64,000 bases of DNA from Pseudoflavonifractor phocaeensis (GCF_016901735.1 NZ_JACLZC010000009.1:1-64000); one strand, 5' to 3'; positions 45,617 to 54,633 are shown, counted from the stretch's first letter. The notes: generated by a model not told the origin, from the sequence alone. Made by a program: numbers and translations.

Positions 45617-48613
45617 CTATGGATGGATTCCACTTCCTGTTGTGCTCCGCAATCGTTCATAGACAACACCTACCAACAAATCACGAACGGTATCTCCGAA
45701 TTTGGCATCATCCAAAACTCTTTCGCAGAACTGCTGATTCTGCGCCATGCGTCCGATAACCACGTCCATAAACGCATCGTTAAAGGGAAAACGGAAATGT
45801 TCTTGTGAATTGTTGCGAGCCTGGACACGCAATTCCTCGTTGGCATCCATATCAGAAACAATTTGCTCCAAGACCTTGTCGATGTTAGTAAACTCTGTGC
45901 CAAACTTTTCGTTGATTTTATCAATCAGCTCAGACAGAGGGGCCTTTTCTTCCTCTGGCTTCGGTTTTCCGGGATGAAGTTTATTGGGCAACGGCTCACT
46001 TTGCTCCAGCGCAATAGACCCTTCAAAAATTTTCTGAACCCGGTAATATTGCAGCGATACTTCATCATCCAGAAAAATAGGACCGCCGCCCTCTCGCTTT
46101 GGCAGTTTCTTCTGAAGAAATTTTGCGTAAGCATGGAACTTATGCAGGTCGGCATCATCTAGTCGGATGATGTTGGTGAGGAATGTGTAGGTACGAACAA
46201 ACTTTGCGAGGGTAGTCTTGAATTCTTCCTGCTCGTTCTCATCCAAACCGTTATATCGATCCACTGCCGGATCAAGGAAACTGTTGAGTACGCCAAAATC
46301 CATATTTCCCTGTTTCTTGGTAGGCTTGAAAAATGCTTTAGAGAAAGCCTCAATCTCACTCTGCCAATACACACGAAATTCATCCAATTTGGATTTCAGT
46401 TCATATACGATGTTGGCGTCTGTTGTCTCCTCAATACTGGTTTCTTCATAATACGGAGCAAAAGCGGCTCGTATATCCTCGGCAGAGTTTACAAAGTCCA
46501 AAACAAATGTATCATCTTTTCCGAAGCAGGTTCTGTTCAACCTGGAAAGTGTTTGGACAGCTTTTACACCACTAAGCTTTTTATCTACAAACATGGTGTG
46601 CAACAACGGCTCATCAAACCCAGTTTGGTATTTTTCCGCAACCAAAAGTACCTGATACTCGCCGCTGTGGAATTTTTCCGGTAGTTCGCTTTCTTTTATT
46701 CCATTTAGACTGACTTCGGTGTATTCCTCTCCGCCATCATGGACAGTCCCAGAAAATGCGATCAGGATACCCAGCTCATTTTCGTATCCCATCTTTTTGA
46801 TGTAACGCTGAAACTCCTGATAATACCGGACTGCGTGCAGGCGTGAGCCGGTCACTACCATTGCTTTGGCCTTGCCGCCAATCTTGTCTTTGGTGACAGT
46901 GCGGAAGTGTTCTACGATGATCTGGGTTTTCTGGGCCAGATTGTGCGGATGCAGACTTAAGAATTTGCCAAGCGCCTTATTTGCCTTGCTTTTTTCATAG
47001 CGGGGATCATCGGCAATTTTCTTGCCGATTTTGAAATAGGTATCGTAGGTTACATAGTTTTTCAGAACATCCAGAATAAAACCTTCCTGAATGGCCTGCT
47101 TCATCGAGTAAATATGAAAAGCATGAGGAATACCGCTTGCATCCGGGGTTCCAAACATTTCCAGCGTTTTCGCCTTGGGTGTTGCGGTAAAGGCAAAGAA
47201 GGACAGGTTAGGCAACCGACCATGTGTAGCCATTTCTTTTGCGATTTCATCCTCGCTGTCGGATTGCTTGCGCTCTTCCTTGGCCTCCTCATCCGCAACC
47301 TTTTGGAGCTGTTCTTCCTCCGTTAGCCCCTCAGCATTTCCCAGGATCGCCTTCATTTTTTTGCTGGCTTCTCCGGTCTGGGAAGAATGGGCCTCATCCA
47401 CAATGACCGCAAACCGCTTGCCGCTTAAATCATCTACCTTTTCAAGGACAAACGGGAACTTCTGAAGTGTGGTAATAATGATTTTTTTACCTGTGTTCAA
47501 AGCATCTGCCAGCTGTGCGGCGTTGTTGTCGATTTTAGTCACAACGCCTTCCACGTGCTCAAACTGGTAGATGGTATCCTGAAGCTGTTTATCCAATACG
47601 AGGCGATCTGTAATTACAATGATGCTGTTGAATACAACCTTGTCATTTTTATCGTGCAGGTTAGACAGATGGTGTGCCAGCCAAGAAATAGAGTTGGATT
47701 TTCCGCTCCCCGCACTGTGCTGAATCAGATAATTGTGTCCGGTTCCGTTTGCGTAGACATCGGCAACGAGCTTGCGGACCACATCCAGCTGGTGGTAACG
47801 TGGGAAGATCATAACAGACTTTTTAGGATTCTTTTTATCTTCCTGCAAATGGATAAATCTCTGTACAATGTCCAGCAGACTGTCTTTTTGCAGGACTTCT
47901 TCCCACAGATACGAAGTCCGGTAGGTGCTGTTCCCAACAGGGTTTCCCTTGCCGCCATTGTTTCCCTTGTTGAACGGCAAAAAATAGGTGTTGATGCCAT
48001 TGAGCTTTGTGGTCATCCACACTTCTTCGGTATCCACGGCAAAGTGAACCAAGCATCGGGCTTTGAACGAAAGCAGAAGTTCTCTGGGATCACGGTCTTT
48101 CATGTACTGACGCTTTGCATTTTCGACAGTCTGACCGGTGATTGGATTTTTCAGTTCCACCGTCGCAACAGGCAATCCATTGATGAACAGCACAACATCT
48201 ATGGAGTTCTCATTTTTCAGGCTATAATGCACCTGCCGGGTGATGGTGAGAATGTTCTTCTCATAGAGTGCCTGACTGGTTTGGTTCATGCCGCTGGCAG
48301 GCTTGAAATAGCACAGAGATAGTTTGGCGGGAGCATCTACAACGCCATGCCGCAGCACATATAATGTTCCGTATGTATCAAGATCACGATACAGCTTCTT
48401 CAGAAAACCCGTTTCCACATTCTCTCCGTGTTTTCTGCACAGCTTTTCCCATTCTACGGGCTGGCTGTCTTGAAGAAACCGAAAGAGCTGCTTGGTGTCT
48501 ATGGCAAACTCACGATTATAGTCACGGGGATTTCCCTTGATATATCCGCCGTGGTCAAGCAGGCTGTATTCAATCTCTTGTTCAAATGTAATTTCTTTGG
48601 TTTCGATTGCCAT
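45617..48613 (-). CDS. hsdR: Type I restriction enzyme, R subunit
   Basis: Translocase/endonuclease of 998 residues. The nuclease core near residue 160 shows GLPVATVELKNP (D/ExK type). Helicase motifs: Walker A IQHSAGSGKS, DEAH box VIVDEAHSSQTG, and FTATPKAKT. The ATG at 48613 overlaps the preceding gene's stop (TAATG), with AGGAGGTGG upstream. Last gene of the operon phd-hsdM-hsdS-126aa-hsdR. It appears intact, so the element probably carries active restriction. Confidence 0.93.
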   Translation of the reverse strand: MAIETKEITFEQEIEYSLLDHGGYIKGNPRDYNREFAIDTKQLFRFLQDSQPVEWEKLCRKHGENVETGFLKKLYRDLDTYGTLYVLRHGVVDAPAKLSLCYFKPASGMNQTSQALYEKNILTITRQVHYSLKNENSIDVVLFINGLPVATVELKNPITGQTVENAKRQYMKDRDPRELLLSFKARCLVHFAVDTEEVWMTTKLNGINTYFLPFNKGNNGGKGNPVGNSTYRTSYLWEEVLQKDSLLDIVQRFIHLQEDKKNPKKSVMIFPRYHQLDVVRKLVADVYANGTGHNYLIQHSAGSGKSNSISWLAHHLSNLHDKNDKVVFNSIIVITDRLVLDKQLQDTIYQFEHVEGVVTKIDNNAAQLADALNTGKKIIITTLQKFPFVLEKVDDLSGKRFAVIVDEAHSSQTGEASKKMKAILGNAEGLTEEEQLQKVADEEAKEERKQSDSEDEIAKEMATHGRLPNLSFFAFTATPKAKTLEMFGTPDASGIPHAFHIYSMKQAIQEGFILDVLKNYVTYDTYFKIGKKIADDPRYEKSKANKALGKFLSLHPHNLAQKTQIIVEHFRTVTKDKIGGKAKAMVVTGSRLHAVRYYQEFQRYIKKMGYENELGILIAFSGTVHDGGEEYTEVSLNGIKESELPEKFHSGEYQVLLVAEKYQTGFDEPLLHTMFVDKKLSGVKAVQTLSRLNRTCFGKDDTFVLDFVNSAEDIRAAFAPYYEETSIEETTDANIVYELKSKLDEFRVYWQSEIEAFSKAFFKPTKKQGNMDFGVLNSFLDPAVDRYNGLDENEQEEFKTTLAKFVRTYTFLTNIIRLDDADLHKFHAYAKFLQKKLPKREGGGPIFLDDEVSLQYYRVQKIFEGSIALEQSEPLPNKLHPGKPKPEEEKAPLSELIDKINEKFGTEFTNIDKVLEQIVSDMDANEELRVQARNNSQEHFRFPFNDAFMDVVIGRMAQNQQFCERVLDDAKFGDTVRDLLVGVVYERLRSTTGSGIHP

Positions 48614-48993
48614 TATTGACCACCTCCTATCAAAGTGCAAATCCAGGGGATCAGCCCAACCATACCGCCAATGATGGCCGATATGACAGCAATCCGCCAT
48701 TCCCGCCGAGATAGTTTTCTCTCGGCTTTTTTTGCGGCCTTTTTGTTAGTGAAATAATTTTGACCATCTACTGTGAGGGACAGATAGTATGGAATGTTGT
48801 CAGCCCACTGTATGTGGACATAACCACATTCTTTCAGCTCTCGAAACGTATCCCGGAGCAGGGTATCCTGCTGCATGGATAATCCATCAAACCGCTTACT
48901 CCAATAAGCCGCATTGTCCTGACCGCTGGCTTGGAGGTCGATAATTTCTTTCAGCAAAGTTTCGCTTTGCGGTGACAATTCTTGATAGTTCAT
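48613..48993 (-). CDS. Small membrane-anchored protein inside the type I R-M operon
   Basis: A 126-residue protein not normally part of type I systems. The N-terminal ~90 residues look like a winged-helix/helical domain (LLRDTFRELKECGYVHIQWADNIPYYLSLTVDGQNYF), then a basic stretch and one C-terminal membrane helix VISAIIGGMVGLIPWICTLI. It overlaps hsdS and hsdR by 4 bases and 1 base, so it is made together with them. It might tether or regulate the complex. The function is unknown. Confidence 0.75.
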   Translation of the reverse strand: MNYQELSPQSETLLKEIIDLQASGQDNAAYWSKRFDGLSMQQDTLLRDTFRELKECGYVHIQWADNIPYYLSLTVDGQNYFTNKKAAKKAERKLSRREWRIAVISAIIGGMVGLIPWICTLIGGGQ

Positions 48994-50270
48994 TCTACTG
49001 CCACCTTTCCGGTTACCACCTCAGAAATGACGCTTTGGCGGTATTCCTTTAGTTTTTCGATCTGTTCTGTAATATCCGCAATGATGCTGTCAATTCGTGC
49101 GGTTTCCTTATTCAAATATTCGGCAATGTCTTTTTGCTCATCCATTGGAATCAAGGGGAGAGGAACCTGCACAAAGTTCGAAAATCTCAAATCTTGACCA
49201 TCACGGATAAAGTTTGCCGTGCGCTGCAATGCCTGAATATATCGGGGAGACTTAAACAGCCACTTGAAATACTCCGGTGCTACACCCGCCTTAGGCTTCA
49301 GAACGATGTAATGCCATGTGATGCACCCTGGAATATAGCTTATCTCCAGCCCGCCTTGAAAGCTACGCAAACTGATTATGAAATCGTTTGGCTCAACGTG
49401 CTTCCAGTTTTCAAGCCCTTTATCGGCCAAAACAATTTTATAGTTCTGCCGATCCATGTAATCTTCTTGGGAGATAATGCCGTACTTTTGGCTGGCGGTC
49501 AGCTGAATATCCGTTTCATGGCGGGTTTCTTTGCTTTGGGAAAACAAAGCTTTAGCAGGAACTATTCTCCAATGCTTTGGAATTTTTCCAATCCAATCGA
49601 CTTTGCTATCCGTTGTTTCTACGTTTGGACTAATTCCTCTTGTTATTGCGGAGCATATTATTGAAGTCCTATGTTCATTAAGCAACTGAATCAGTTGCTT
49701 TTTATCAGAAATTGCGGAATTAATTGTTCCAATTATTCTGTCCAAATAACTTGCCAAATGCTTTTGAGTTTCGATTGGAGGCACTATATTTTTGATATTA
49801 ATAAGCGTAGACGGATTGATTGCAGGATAACTTACACCTGTTGATAGAGAGGACACCTTCTCTACAAAATAATGATTAATAAGCGAATATGCCATAAATC
49901 TGGGATCAACCTTATTTGATCGTATTACAGCAAAACCAGTTGAAACAATAACATCATCATCATCTTGGATACTGGCTACCGCTTTCAGGTAAGTACGTAC
50001 TGTGGATACAATCACGTCTCCTTTTCGTACAATTCGCCTTGCGCGAGAAGGTGCATTTTCAAAAAGCATTTCTTGGTATTGTTCAATGCCGTTTTCCAAT
50101 GTAACACTACCAATATCAACATAACGAAATTCGTATTCCGCAGGTGTTCTTTCGGTCAGGACTTCGTCGTTAACAGTCGTGTAATATTTGAGCTTTTTGA
50201 GTTTCCAATTGGCTGGGATTTTTCCAATCCAAGCTGTTCCACTATCCTTATATTCTGCATACCTCTTCAC
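48990..50270 (-). CDS. hsdS: Type I restriction-modification specificity subunit
   Basis: Recognises the DNA target for both methylation and cleavage; 426 residues with two target-recognition domains. Each TRD begins with a WIGKIPANWKLKKLKYY-like segment (WIGKIP at about residues 14 and 230) and is followed by a conserved spacer helix (QKHLASYLDRIIGTINSAI; QKDIAEYLNKETARIDSII). The target sequence cannot be read from this. Stop and start overlap with hsdM and the small gene. Confidence 0.92.
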   Translation of the reverse strand: MKRYAEYKDSGTAWIGKIPANWKLKKLKYYTTVNDEVLTERTPAEYEFRYVDIGSVTLENGIEQYQEMLFENAPSRARRIVRKGDVIVSTVRTYLKAVASIQDDDDVIVSTGFAVIRSNKVDPRFMAYSLINHYFVEKVSSLSTGVSYPAINPSTLINIKNIVPPIETQKHLASYLDRIIGTINSAISDKKQLIQLLNEHRTSIICSAITRGISPNVETTDSKVDWIGKIPKHWRIVPAKALFSQSKETRHETDIQLTASQKYGIISQEDYMDRQNYKIVLADKGLENWKHVEPNDFIISLRSFQGGLEISYIPGCITWHYIVLKPKAGVAPEYFKWLFKSPRYIQALQRTANFIRDGQDLRFSNFVQVPLPLIPMDEQKDIAEYLNKETARIDSIIADITEQIEKLKEYRQSVISEVVTGKVAVE

Positions 50271-51982
50271 TTTGAGAACACCTCCATAAGGTTTGCTTGG
50301 ATGCGTTCCTCCAAAGCCTTAATTTCTTCCATAATTACAGAACTGTCACGCAGCGGAGTGAACTTGTAGAAATAACGGGTAAACGGAATCTCATAGCCGA
50401 TTTTGGTCTTGCTCTCGTCAATCCAGGCATCCGGCACAAACGGCAGAACCTCACGACGAAAATATTCGTGGATGTCTTCCTTCAACGGCACCATTTCGTA
50501 GTCACGAAGGGAGGCATCTGCTTTTCTATTGCCTTTGCGGTCGATTACCGGTGTGCCATCTTCGTTAAGCAGGGGACGTTCTATAACAATTTTCCGGTAT
50601 CCGAAATATTCATTATCCAGATCCATATAGTTCTCATCCGGCTCGTAGGTGCTGTACAGGCGCACCAGTTCTGCACGATTTTCTGGACTGATCATGTTGC
50701 GCTTATTGCCGAGACCCTTGCGCATCTTTTCAAAGAAACCGGCTCCGTTGATAAGACGCACTTTGCCTTTTCTGCGGTTCTCTTTGCGGTTGGTCAAAAT
50801 CCAGATATAAGTGGTAATGCCGGTGTTGTAGAACAGCTGATCCGGAAGGCCAATAATAGCCTCCAGCAGATCATTTTCAATAATCCAGCGGCGGATTTCA
50901 CTTTCTCCGCTTCCGGCATCACCGGAGAACATGGGCGAACCGTTAAATACAATACCGATGCGGCTTCCACCTTTTTCCGGCGGGTTCATTTTGGAAATCA
51001 GATGCTGGAGAAACAGGAAAGAGCCGTCCGAGATACGGGGCAGACCAGCGCCAAATCTGCCATGATATCCCTGAGAAGCCGCTTCGTCTTTGATGAATTT
51101 TTCTACTTTTTTCCATTCCACACCAAAGGGAGGGTTGCTCAGCATATAGTCAAATGTCTGGGACTTAAATCCGTCCTCATTGAAGCTGTTTCCCAAAACG
51201 ATACGGCTGTTGGTATTGCCTTTTAAAATCATGTCGGAACGGCACGTTGCATATGTTTCGGGGTTTAATTCCTGCCCAAAGGGGATTACCTGGGTCGTGC
51301 TGTTCAGAGACTCCATTTTATTCTGGGCAACGGACAGCATTCCACCCGTGCCGCAGGCCGGGTCCAGAATGGTGATGACCTTTCCGTCGGTATTTGCAAT
51401 TTCGTCCATATCGGGATCGAGCAGCACTTCTACCATCAGTTCGATTACCTCACGGGGCGTGAAGTGCTCACCAGCGGTTTCGTTGGACTGCTCAGAAAAT
51501 CGCCGGATCAATTCCTCGAACATATATCCCATTTCCAGATTGTCAATCTGGGTATCGCTCATATCAATCTCCGCAAAACGCTGCACGACCAGATAAAGCA
51601 GATTCGCCCTTGATAGACGATCAATTACCCCGAAAATTTCAAAGTTGTCCATGATTTCACGGACATCTTCGGAAAAGCCATTGATGTAATCTCGTAGATT
51701 GGCTTCGATGGCATTGCTGTCATCCATGAGCTTTTCGAAATCAAATTGGCTGACATTATAGTAATCATGGCCAGTCATGCGCTTAAAGATAGGGCGCTTG
51801 TTGCTGACCGTCAAAGTCTTATTGGCCTCCAAAATTTTTGCCTTGGAAGGTGCAAGTACACAGTCAAAGCGACGCAGCACAGTAAAGGGCAGAATCACCT
51901 TGCCGTATTCGCTCTGTTTGAAATCGCCACGCAGCAAATCGGCTATGCTCCATATAAAATTGGCCTGTTCATTGATGTTCAT
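50267..51982 (-). CDS. hsdM: Type I restriction-modification methyltransferase subunit
   Basis: N6-adenine methyltransferase of 571 residues. The HsdM N-terminal helical domain (MNINEQANFIWSIADLLRGDF) is followed by the SAM-binding motif ITILDPACGTGGML and the catalytic NPPF in YMLSNPPFGVEW. It overlaps the Phd-like gene by ATGA and hsdS by four bases, so the operon is tightly coupled. Confidence 0.94.
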   Translation of the reverse strand: MNINEQANFIWSIADLLRGDFKQSEYGKVILPFTVLRRFDCVLAPSKAKILEANKTLTVSNKRPIFKRMTGHDYYNVSQFDFEKLMDDSNAIEANLRDYINGFSEDVREIMDNFEIFGVIDRLSRANLLYLVVQRFAEIDMSDTQIDNLEMGYMFEELIRRFSEQSNETAGEHFTPREVIELMVEVLLDPDMDEIANTDGKVITILDPACGTGGMLSVAQNKMESLNSTTQVIPFGQELNPETYATCRSDMILKGNTNSRIVLGNSFNEDGFKSQTFDYMLSNPPFGVEWKKVEKFIKDEAASQGYHGRFGAGLPRISDGSFLFLQHLISKMNPPEKGGSRIGIVFNGSPMFSGDAGSGESEIRRWIIENDLLEAIIGLPDQLFYNTGITTYIWILTNRKENRRKGKVRLINGAGFFEKMRKGLGNKRNMISPENRAELVRLYSTYEPDENYMDLDNEYFGYRKIVIERPLLNEDGTPVIDRKGNRKADASLRDYEMVPLKEDIHEYFRREVLPFVPDAWIDESKTKIGYEIPFTRYFYKFTPLRDSSVIMEEIKALEERIQANLMEVFSK

Positions 51983-52182
51983 ATATCTGCTCCCTCTTCC
52001 CTGAGTCTCTTATACCGTTCGTATGAGATAACGACGTTCTGCGGCTTATTTTGCTTGCTGACAATCAAAACTTTGTCCTGCTCGTTCACTTCCTTAAAAA
52101 TGCGTGAAGCCTGGCCCTTTTGAAATGATGTAATCGCTTCATAATCCGGCGTCACGGTAGAAGCGGACCTCTTTTTCGCCAC
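51979..52182 (-). CDS. Phd/YefM-like antitoxin or regulator heading the R-M operon
   Basis: A 67-residue protein (from GTG 52182) with a Phd/YefM-like pattern: ITSFQKGQASRIFKEVNEQDKVLIVSKQNKPQNVVISYERYKRL. Phd-type proteins repress their own operons by binding short palindromes. No toxin gene is adjacent; the next gene is hsdM, coupled by ATGA. GTG is favoured over an upstream ATG because AAGAGGTGG precedes it at proper spacing. It is probably an R-M controller protein in function. Confidence 0.7.
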   Translation of the reverse strand: MAKKRSASTVTPDYEAITSFQKGQASRIFKEVNEQDKVLIVSKQNKPQNVVISYERYKRLREEGADI

Positions 52183-52227
52183 AAAACCACCTCTTTTCGG
52201 CAAAATATGTCGATTCAATTTTAGCAC

Positions 52228-52277
52228 AAAGTCATTACTTTTCGCAAGATAAAAAACTATATTAAAGTAATGACTTT
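52228..52277. promoter_or_regulatory. Two operator-like sites of the R-M operon promoter
   Basis: AAAGTCATTACTTT (52228-52241) and its exact complement AAAGTAATGACTTT (52264-52277). Each is itself an imperfect palindrome AAAGT-N4-ACTTT. The first overlaps the spacer of a minus-strand promoter (TTGCGA, 18 bases, TAAAAT), so a bound protein would block hsd transcription. Confidence 0.6.
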
Positions 52278-52280
52278 TTC

Positions 52281-52754
52281 TTATAAATCGTTATGGGGCA
52301 AGGCTGTCACATGGATTAATCCCTTGCCCTCTCTTTTTCTTGCATATTCGAGAAGATCTCTTGCATTGCTGGCAGGGTGCCACGCATAGGCAATGAGGAA
52401 ATCAGTATGATCGACCATATACCGATTTGCCCTGACAATAGCAACCTTACGAGGGACATTTTCCATCCCCGGAGGATAGTAGGTACTGTCAAATCCATCC
52501 GGTACAGGAATCGGGCGCTCTGCTGGATGGTACGGCAGCAATAATGTCAGTTCGACTTCTGGATGGGTTTGTTTTGCGGTTTTTACGGCTTTTGCCGCAA
52601 GACCGTCAAAACATCCATAACGGCCAACAATAAATTCAGTAACGCCGTAGCGGACTATATGCTCCTCAACAGCGGCGCATAGCACTGGGTAAATTTCTTC
52701 CGGTGTTTCTCTGTGCCCAATAAAGAAACAGCTTTTCTGGCTCACTGAAATCAT
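52281..52754 (-). CDS. SLOG-family protein (DUF1273-like)
   Basis: A 157-residue protein resembling the SLOG/LOG nucleotide-binding fold: SCFFIGHRETPEEIYP, GRYGCFDGLAAKAV, LLLPYHPAERP, DFLIAYAWHPASNARDLLEYA. SLOG proteins bind or process nucleotides or nucleosides and several act in defence islands. The ATG at 52754 is only one base from GGAG; a GTG nine bases further in (52745) has better spacing and may be the true start. It is divergent from the XRE regulator. Confidence 0.7.
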   Translation of the reverse strand: MISVSQKSCFFIGHRETPEEIYPVLCAAVEEHIVRYGVTEFIVGRYGCFDGLAAKAVKTAKQTHPEVELTLLLPYHPAERPIPVPDGFDSTYYPPGMENVPRKVAIVRANRYMVDHTDFLIAYAWHPASNARDLLEYARKREGKGLIHVTALPHNDL

Positions 52755-52760
52755 TCTCCT

Positions 52761-52850
52761 TTTGCTTGTGTATATCGTTAAAATTATACGATTAAAATTA
52801 TTAAAGAGCAACGACAAACAAAAGTATAATTTACGAAGAACACAAGCAAA
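52761..52850. promoter_or_regulatory. Divergent promoter region flanked by an 11-bp inverted repeat
   Basis: TTTGCTTGTGT (52761-52771) and its exact complement ACACAAGCAAA (52840-52850) lie beside the ribosome sites of the two divergent genes. Minus-strand TATAAT (52788-52783) and plus-strand TATAAT (52825-52830) lie between them. Likely paired control sites for the XRE regulator. Confidence 0.5.
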
Positions 52851-52862
52851 GGGGTGATGCAG

Positions 52863-53168
52863 GTGAAAGATATTCTCTCTGCCATAACCACATATCGAGA
52901 GGAGCGGGGCTGGACGGAGTATCAGCTTGCAGAACGCTCTGGTTTGCCTCAATCTACGATCTCCTCGTGGTATCGCAAGAATATGGTTCCCACTATTCCG
53001 TCGTTGGAAAAAATCTGCATGGCTTTTGGCATCACGCTTTCTCAGCTATTCGCAGAAGAAGATTCACCGGTTTCTCTGACTGATTCACAAAGGAAGCTCC
53101 TGGAACGATGGTCAAGATTGAGTGAAGAGCAACAAGCCGTAGTGTTTGCTTTAATTGACAAAATGTAA
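52863..53168 (+). CDS. XRE-family transcriptional regulator
   Basis: A 101-residue Cro/C1-type regulator with HTH YREERGWTEYQLAERSGLPQSTISSWYRKN and a short C-terminal helical part. GTG 52863 is favoured over GTG 52854 and ATG 52857 because AAGGGG lies eight bases before it. A terminator follows. It probably controls itself and the divergent SLOG gene. Confidence 0.85.
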   Translation: MKDILSAITTYREERGWTEYQLAERSGLPQSTISSWYRKNMVPTIPSLEKICMAFGITLSQLFAEEDSPVSLTDSQRKLLERWSRLSEEQQAVVFALIDKM

Positions 53169-53170
53169 AA

Positions 53171-53214
53171 AAGCCGCCAGAAGCAGCATCGCATGGATGT
53201 GCCTCTGGCGGCTT
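53171..53214. terminator. Bidirectional terminator between XRE and DUF6061-like genes
   Basis: AAGCCGCCAGA (53171-53181) pairs with TCTGGCGGCTT (53204-53214), with A and T runs outside. Confidence 0.8.
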
Positions 53215-53217
53215 TGC

Positions 53218-53472
53218 TTATGAATCGAAATCTAACTGTGGAGCCTCCGTTACGGTTCGCAGGTATTCTTCCGGATCGCCATTCAAAATCAATTCTGCAT
53301 AGGACAGCGGATCGTTGTACATGAGCCAGTCCAGTTCAGACCGCTGGAAACGACTATTCGCCACCTCATCCTCAACAGCGGTGCAGTTGATGGAAACCAT
53401 GCTGCCGTCGGAATATCTTAGTTCAACGCAACCGGTATCCATGTTAAATTCACAGGAAAGTAATGTTTTCAT
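53218..53472 (-). CDS. DUF6061-like small protein
   Basis: An 84-residue acidic protein (MKTLLSCEFNMDTGCVELRY...) matching a small family common in clostridial mobile elements, function unknown. The pattern ...CTAVEDEVANSRFQRSELDWLMYNDPLSYAELIL is highly conserved-looking. ATG 53472 follows TTGGAGG. It is the last gene before the right end. Confidence 0.7.
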   Translation of the reverse strand: MKTLLSCEFNMDTGCVELRYSDGSMVSINCTAVEDEVANSRFQRSELDWLMYNDPLSYAELILNGDPEEYLRTVTEAPQLDFDS

Positions 53473-53501
53473 AATGTTATCCTCCAATATAAACTCTGTT
53501 A

Positions 53502-53549
53502 ACAAGAAAAACTCCCGCCTAATTCCTGTTAGGAATCAGACGGGAGTTT
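53502..53549 (-). terminator. Inward-facing terminator at the element's right end
   Basis: On the minus strand AAACTCCCG (53549-53541) pairs with CGGGAGTTT (53517-53509) around an inner ATTCCT/AGGAAT stem, followed by TTC TTG T-rich sequence. It should stop transcripts coming from miaA. Confidence 0.65.
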
Positions 53550-53598
53550 CGTATGCACCCGAAAACCGTCAGCTAACAGTTGATAAGTGATTTAGTTC

Positions 53599-53634
53599 CT
53601 TATCACTGTTAAGCCAAGCGGAGGGGGTGTTTTT
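53599..53634 (-). repeat. Right terminal inverted repeat of the element
   Basis: GCGGAGGGGGTGTTTT (53619-53634) and CCTTATCACT (53599-53608), exact complements of the left-end blocks. Confidence 0.85.
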
Positions 53635-53649
53635 TGATGGAACCGGACC

Positions 53650-53726
53650 GTAGGGGCGACCTTTATGGTCGCCCGCCTGTATCTGCGGGGAAACGGGCGG
53701 CCACAAGGGCCGCCCCTACAAGGAAG
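53650..53726. repeat. Dispersed intergenic repeat (GTAGGGGCGACC type)
   Basis: GTAGGGGCGACC...GGTCGCCCG is followed by CGGGCGGCC...GGCCGCCCCTAC, so the unit is an inverted pair of about 75 bases. A related half unit lies at 60991-61016. It is located directly after the miaA stop in host DNA. Confidence 0.7.
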
Positions 53727-53727
53727 G

Positions 53728-54633
53728 TTATCCCTGCAAAAACCGTTCCACCGCCTGGGTGGCCTGGGCCAGGAAGTCGCCGCCGGTATCCAGCCACAGC
53801 ACGTCCTTGTCCCGCTTGAACCAGGACACCTGCCGCTTGGCAAACTGCCGGATGGCCCGGCCCAGTTCCTCACAGAGCTGATCCACGCTCTCATATTTGC
53901 CTTGCAAGTACCAGAGAATATGGCGGTACTCCAGCCCCAGCCCCTCCAAAAAGGCGTCGGTGGCTCCGTTGGCCCGGAGATTGGCCACCTCTTCAATCAT
54001 GCCGTCGTCGATGCGCCGCCACAGCCGCTCCTCAATGCGCTGATTCAGCACCTCCCGGGGATAGGTCATGCCCAGCTGGAGGACCTGATAGCGGGGATGG
54101 CGGGGGGCTTCGGTGAGGCTGTCCCCATGGTAGACCTTTTCCAGGGTGCGGATGAGCCGCTGGCGGTTGTGGCGCTCGCTCTCGCTGAGGGTGAGGCCGG
54201 TTTTCTGCTGAAAAAGGGCGTAGAGGGCGGCGGCGTCCTGCCCCTCCAGCCGGGCGCGCAGCGCCGGGTCGGGCCTGGCCTCCTGGAAGGTGTACCCCTC
54301 GGCCACCGCCCGGACGTAGAGCCCCGTCCCGCCCACCAGAAAGGGGGGCTTGCCCCGGGCCAGAATGCCGTCAATGGCGGCGTAGGCGTCCTGCTGGAAC
54401 TGGGCCACCGAATAGCTCTCGTTGGGGGAGACCACGTCCAGTAGATAATGCGGAACGCCTTTGGTCTCCTCTGCCGTCACCTTGCCGGTGCCCAGGTCCA
54501 ATCCCCGGTATACCTGCCTGGAATCCGCCGAGACGATCTCCCCGCCGAACCGAAGGGCCAGCTCCACGCCCAGCCCGCTCTTTCCACAGGCGGTGGTGCC
54601 CAGCACCACCACCAGCTTCCCCTGCTCTGCCAT
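53728..54633 (-). CDS. miaA: tRNA dimethylallyltransferase
   Basis: Adds the isopentenyl group to A37 of tRNAs reading UNN codons; 301 residues. P-loop GTTACGKSGLG, SADSRQVYRGLDLGTGK, HYLLDVV, and GGTGLYVRAV are intact. The family's C-terminal R/K-rich segment is present (RQFAKRQVSWFKRDKDVLWLD). It lies just downstream (14 bases) of the Fe-S subunit gene on the same strand, so it may share that transcript. Its 3' flank is the target side of the mobile element. Confidence 0.96.
   Translation of the reverse strand: MAEQGKLVVVLGTTACGKSGLGVELALRFGGEIVSADSRQVYRGLDLGTGKVTAEETKGVPHYLLDVVSPNESYSVAQFQQDAYAAIDGILARGKPPFLVGGTGLYVRAVAEGYTFQEARPDPALRARLEGQDAAALYALFQQKTGLTLSESERHNRQRLIRTLEKVYHGDSLTEAPRHPRYQVLQLGMTYPREVLNQRIEERLWRRIDDGMIEEVANLRANGATDAFLEGLGLEYRHILWYLQGKYESVDQLCEELGRAIRQFAKRQVSWFKRDKDVLWLDTGGDFLAQATQAVERFLQG

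Noticed and set aside
51979-52182. A toxin-antitoxin pair
   Set aside because: The Phd-like protein has no RelE, ParE or Doc-type partner on either side; the adjacent genes are hsdM and a SLOG protein.
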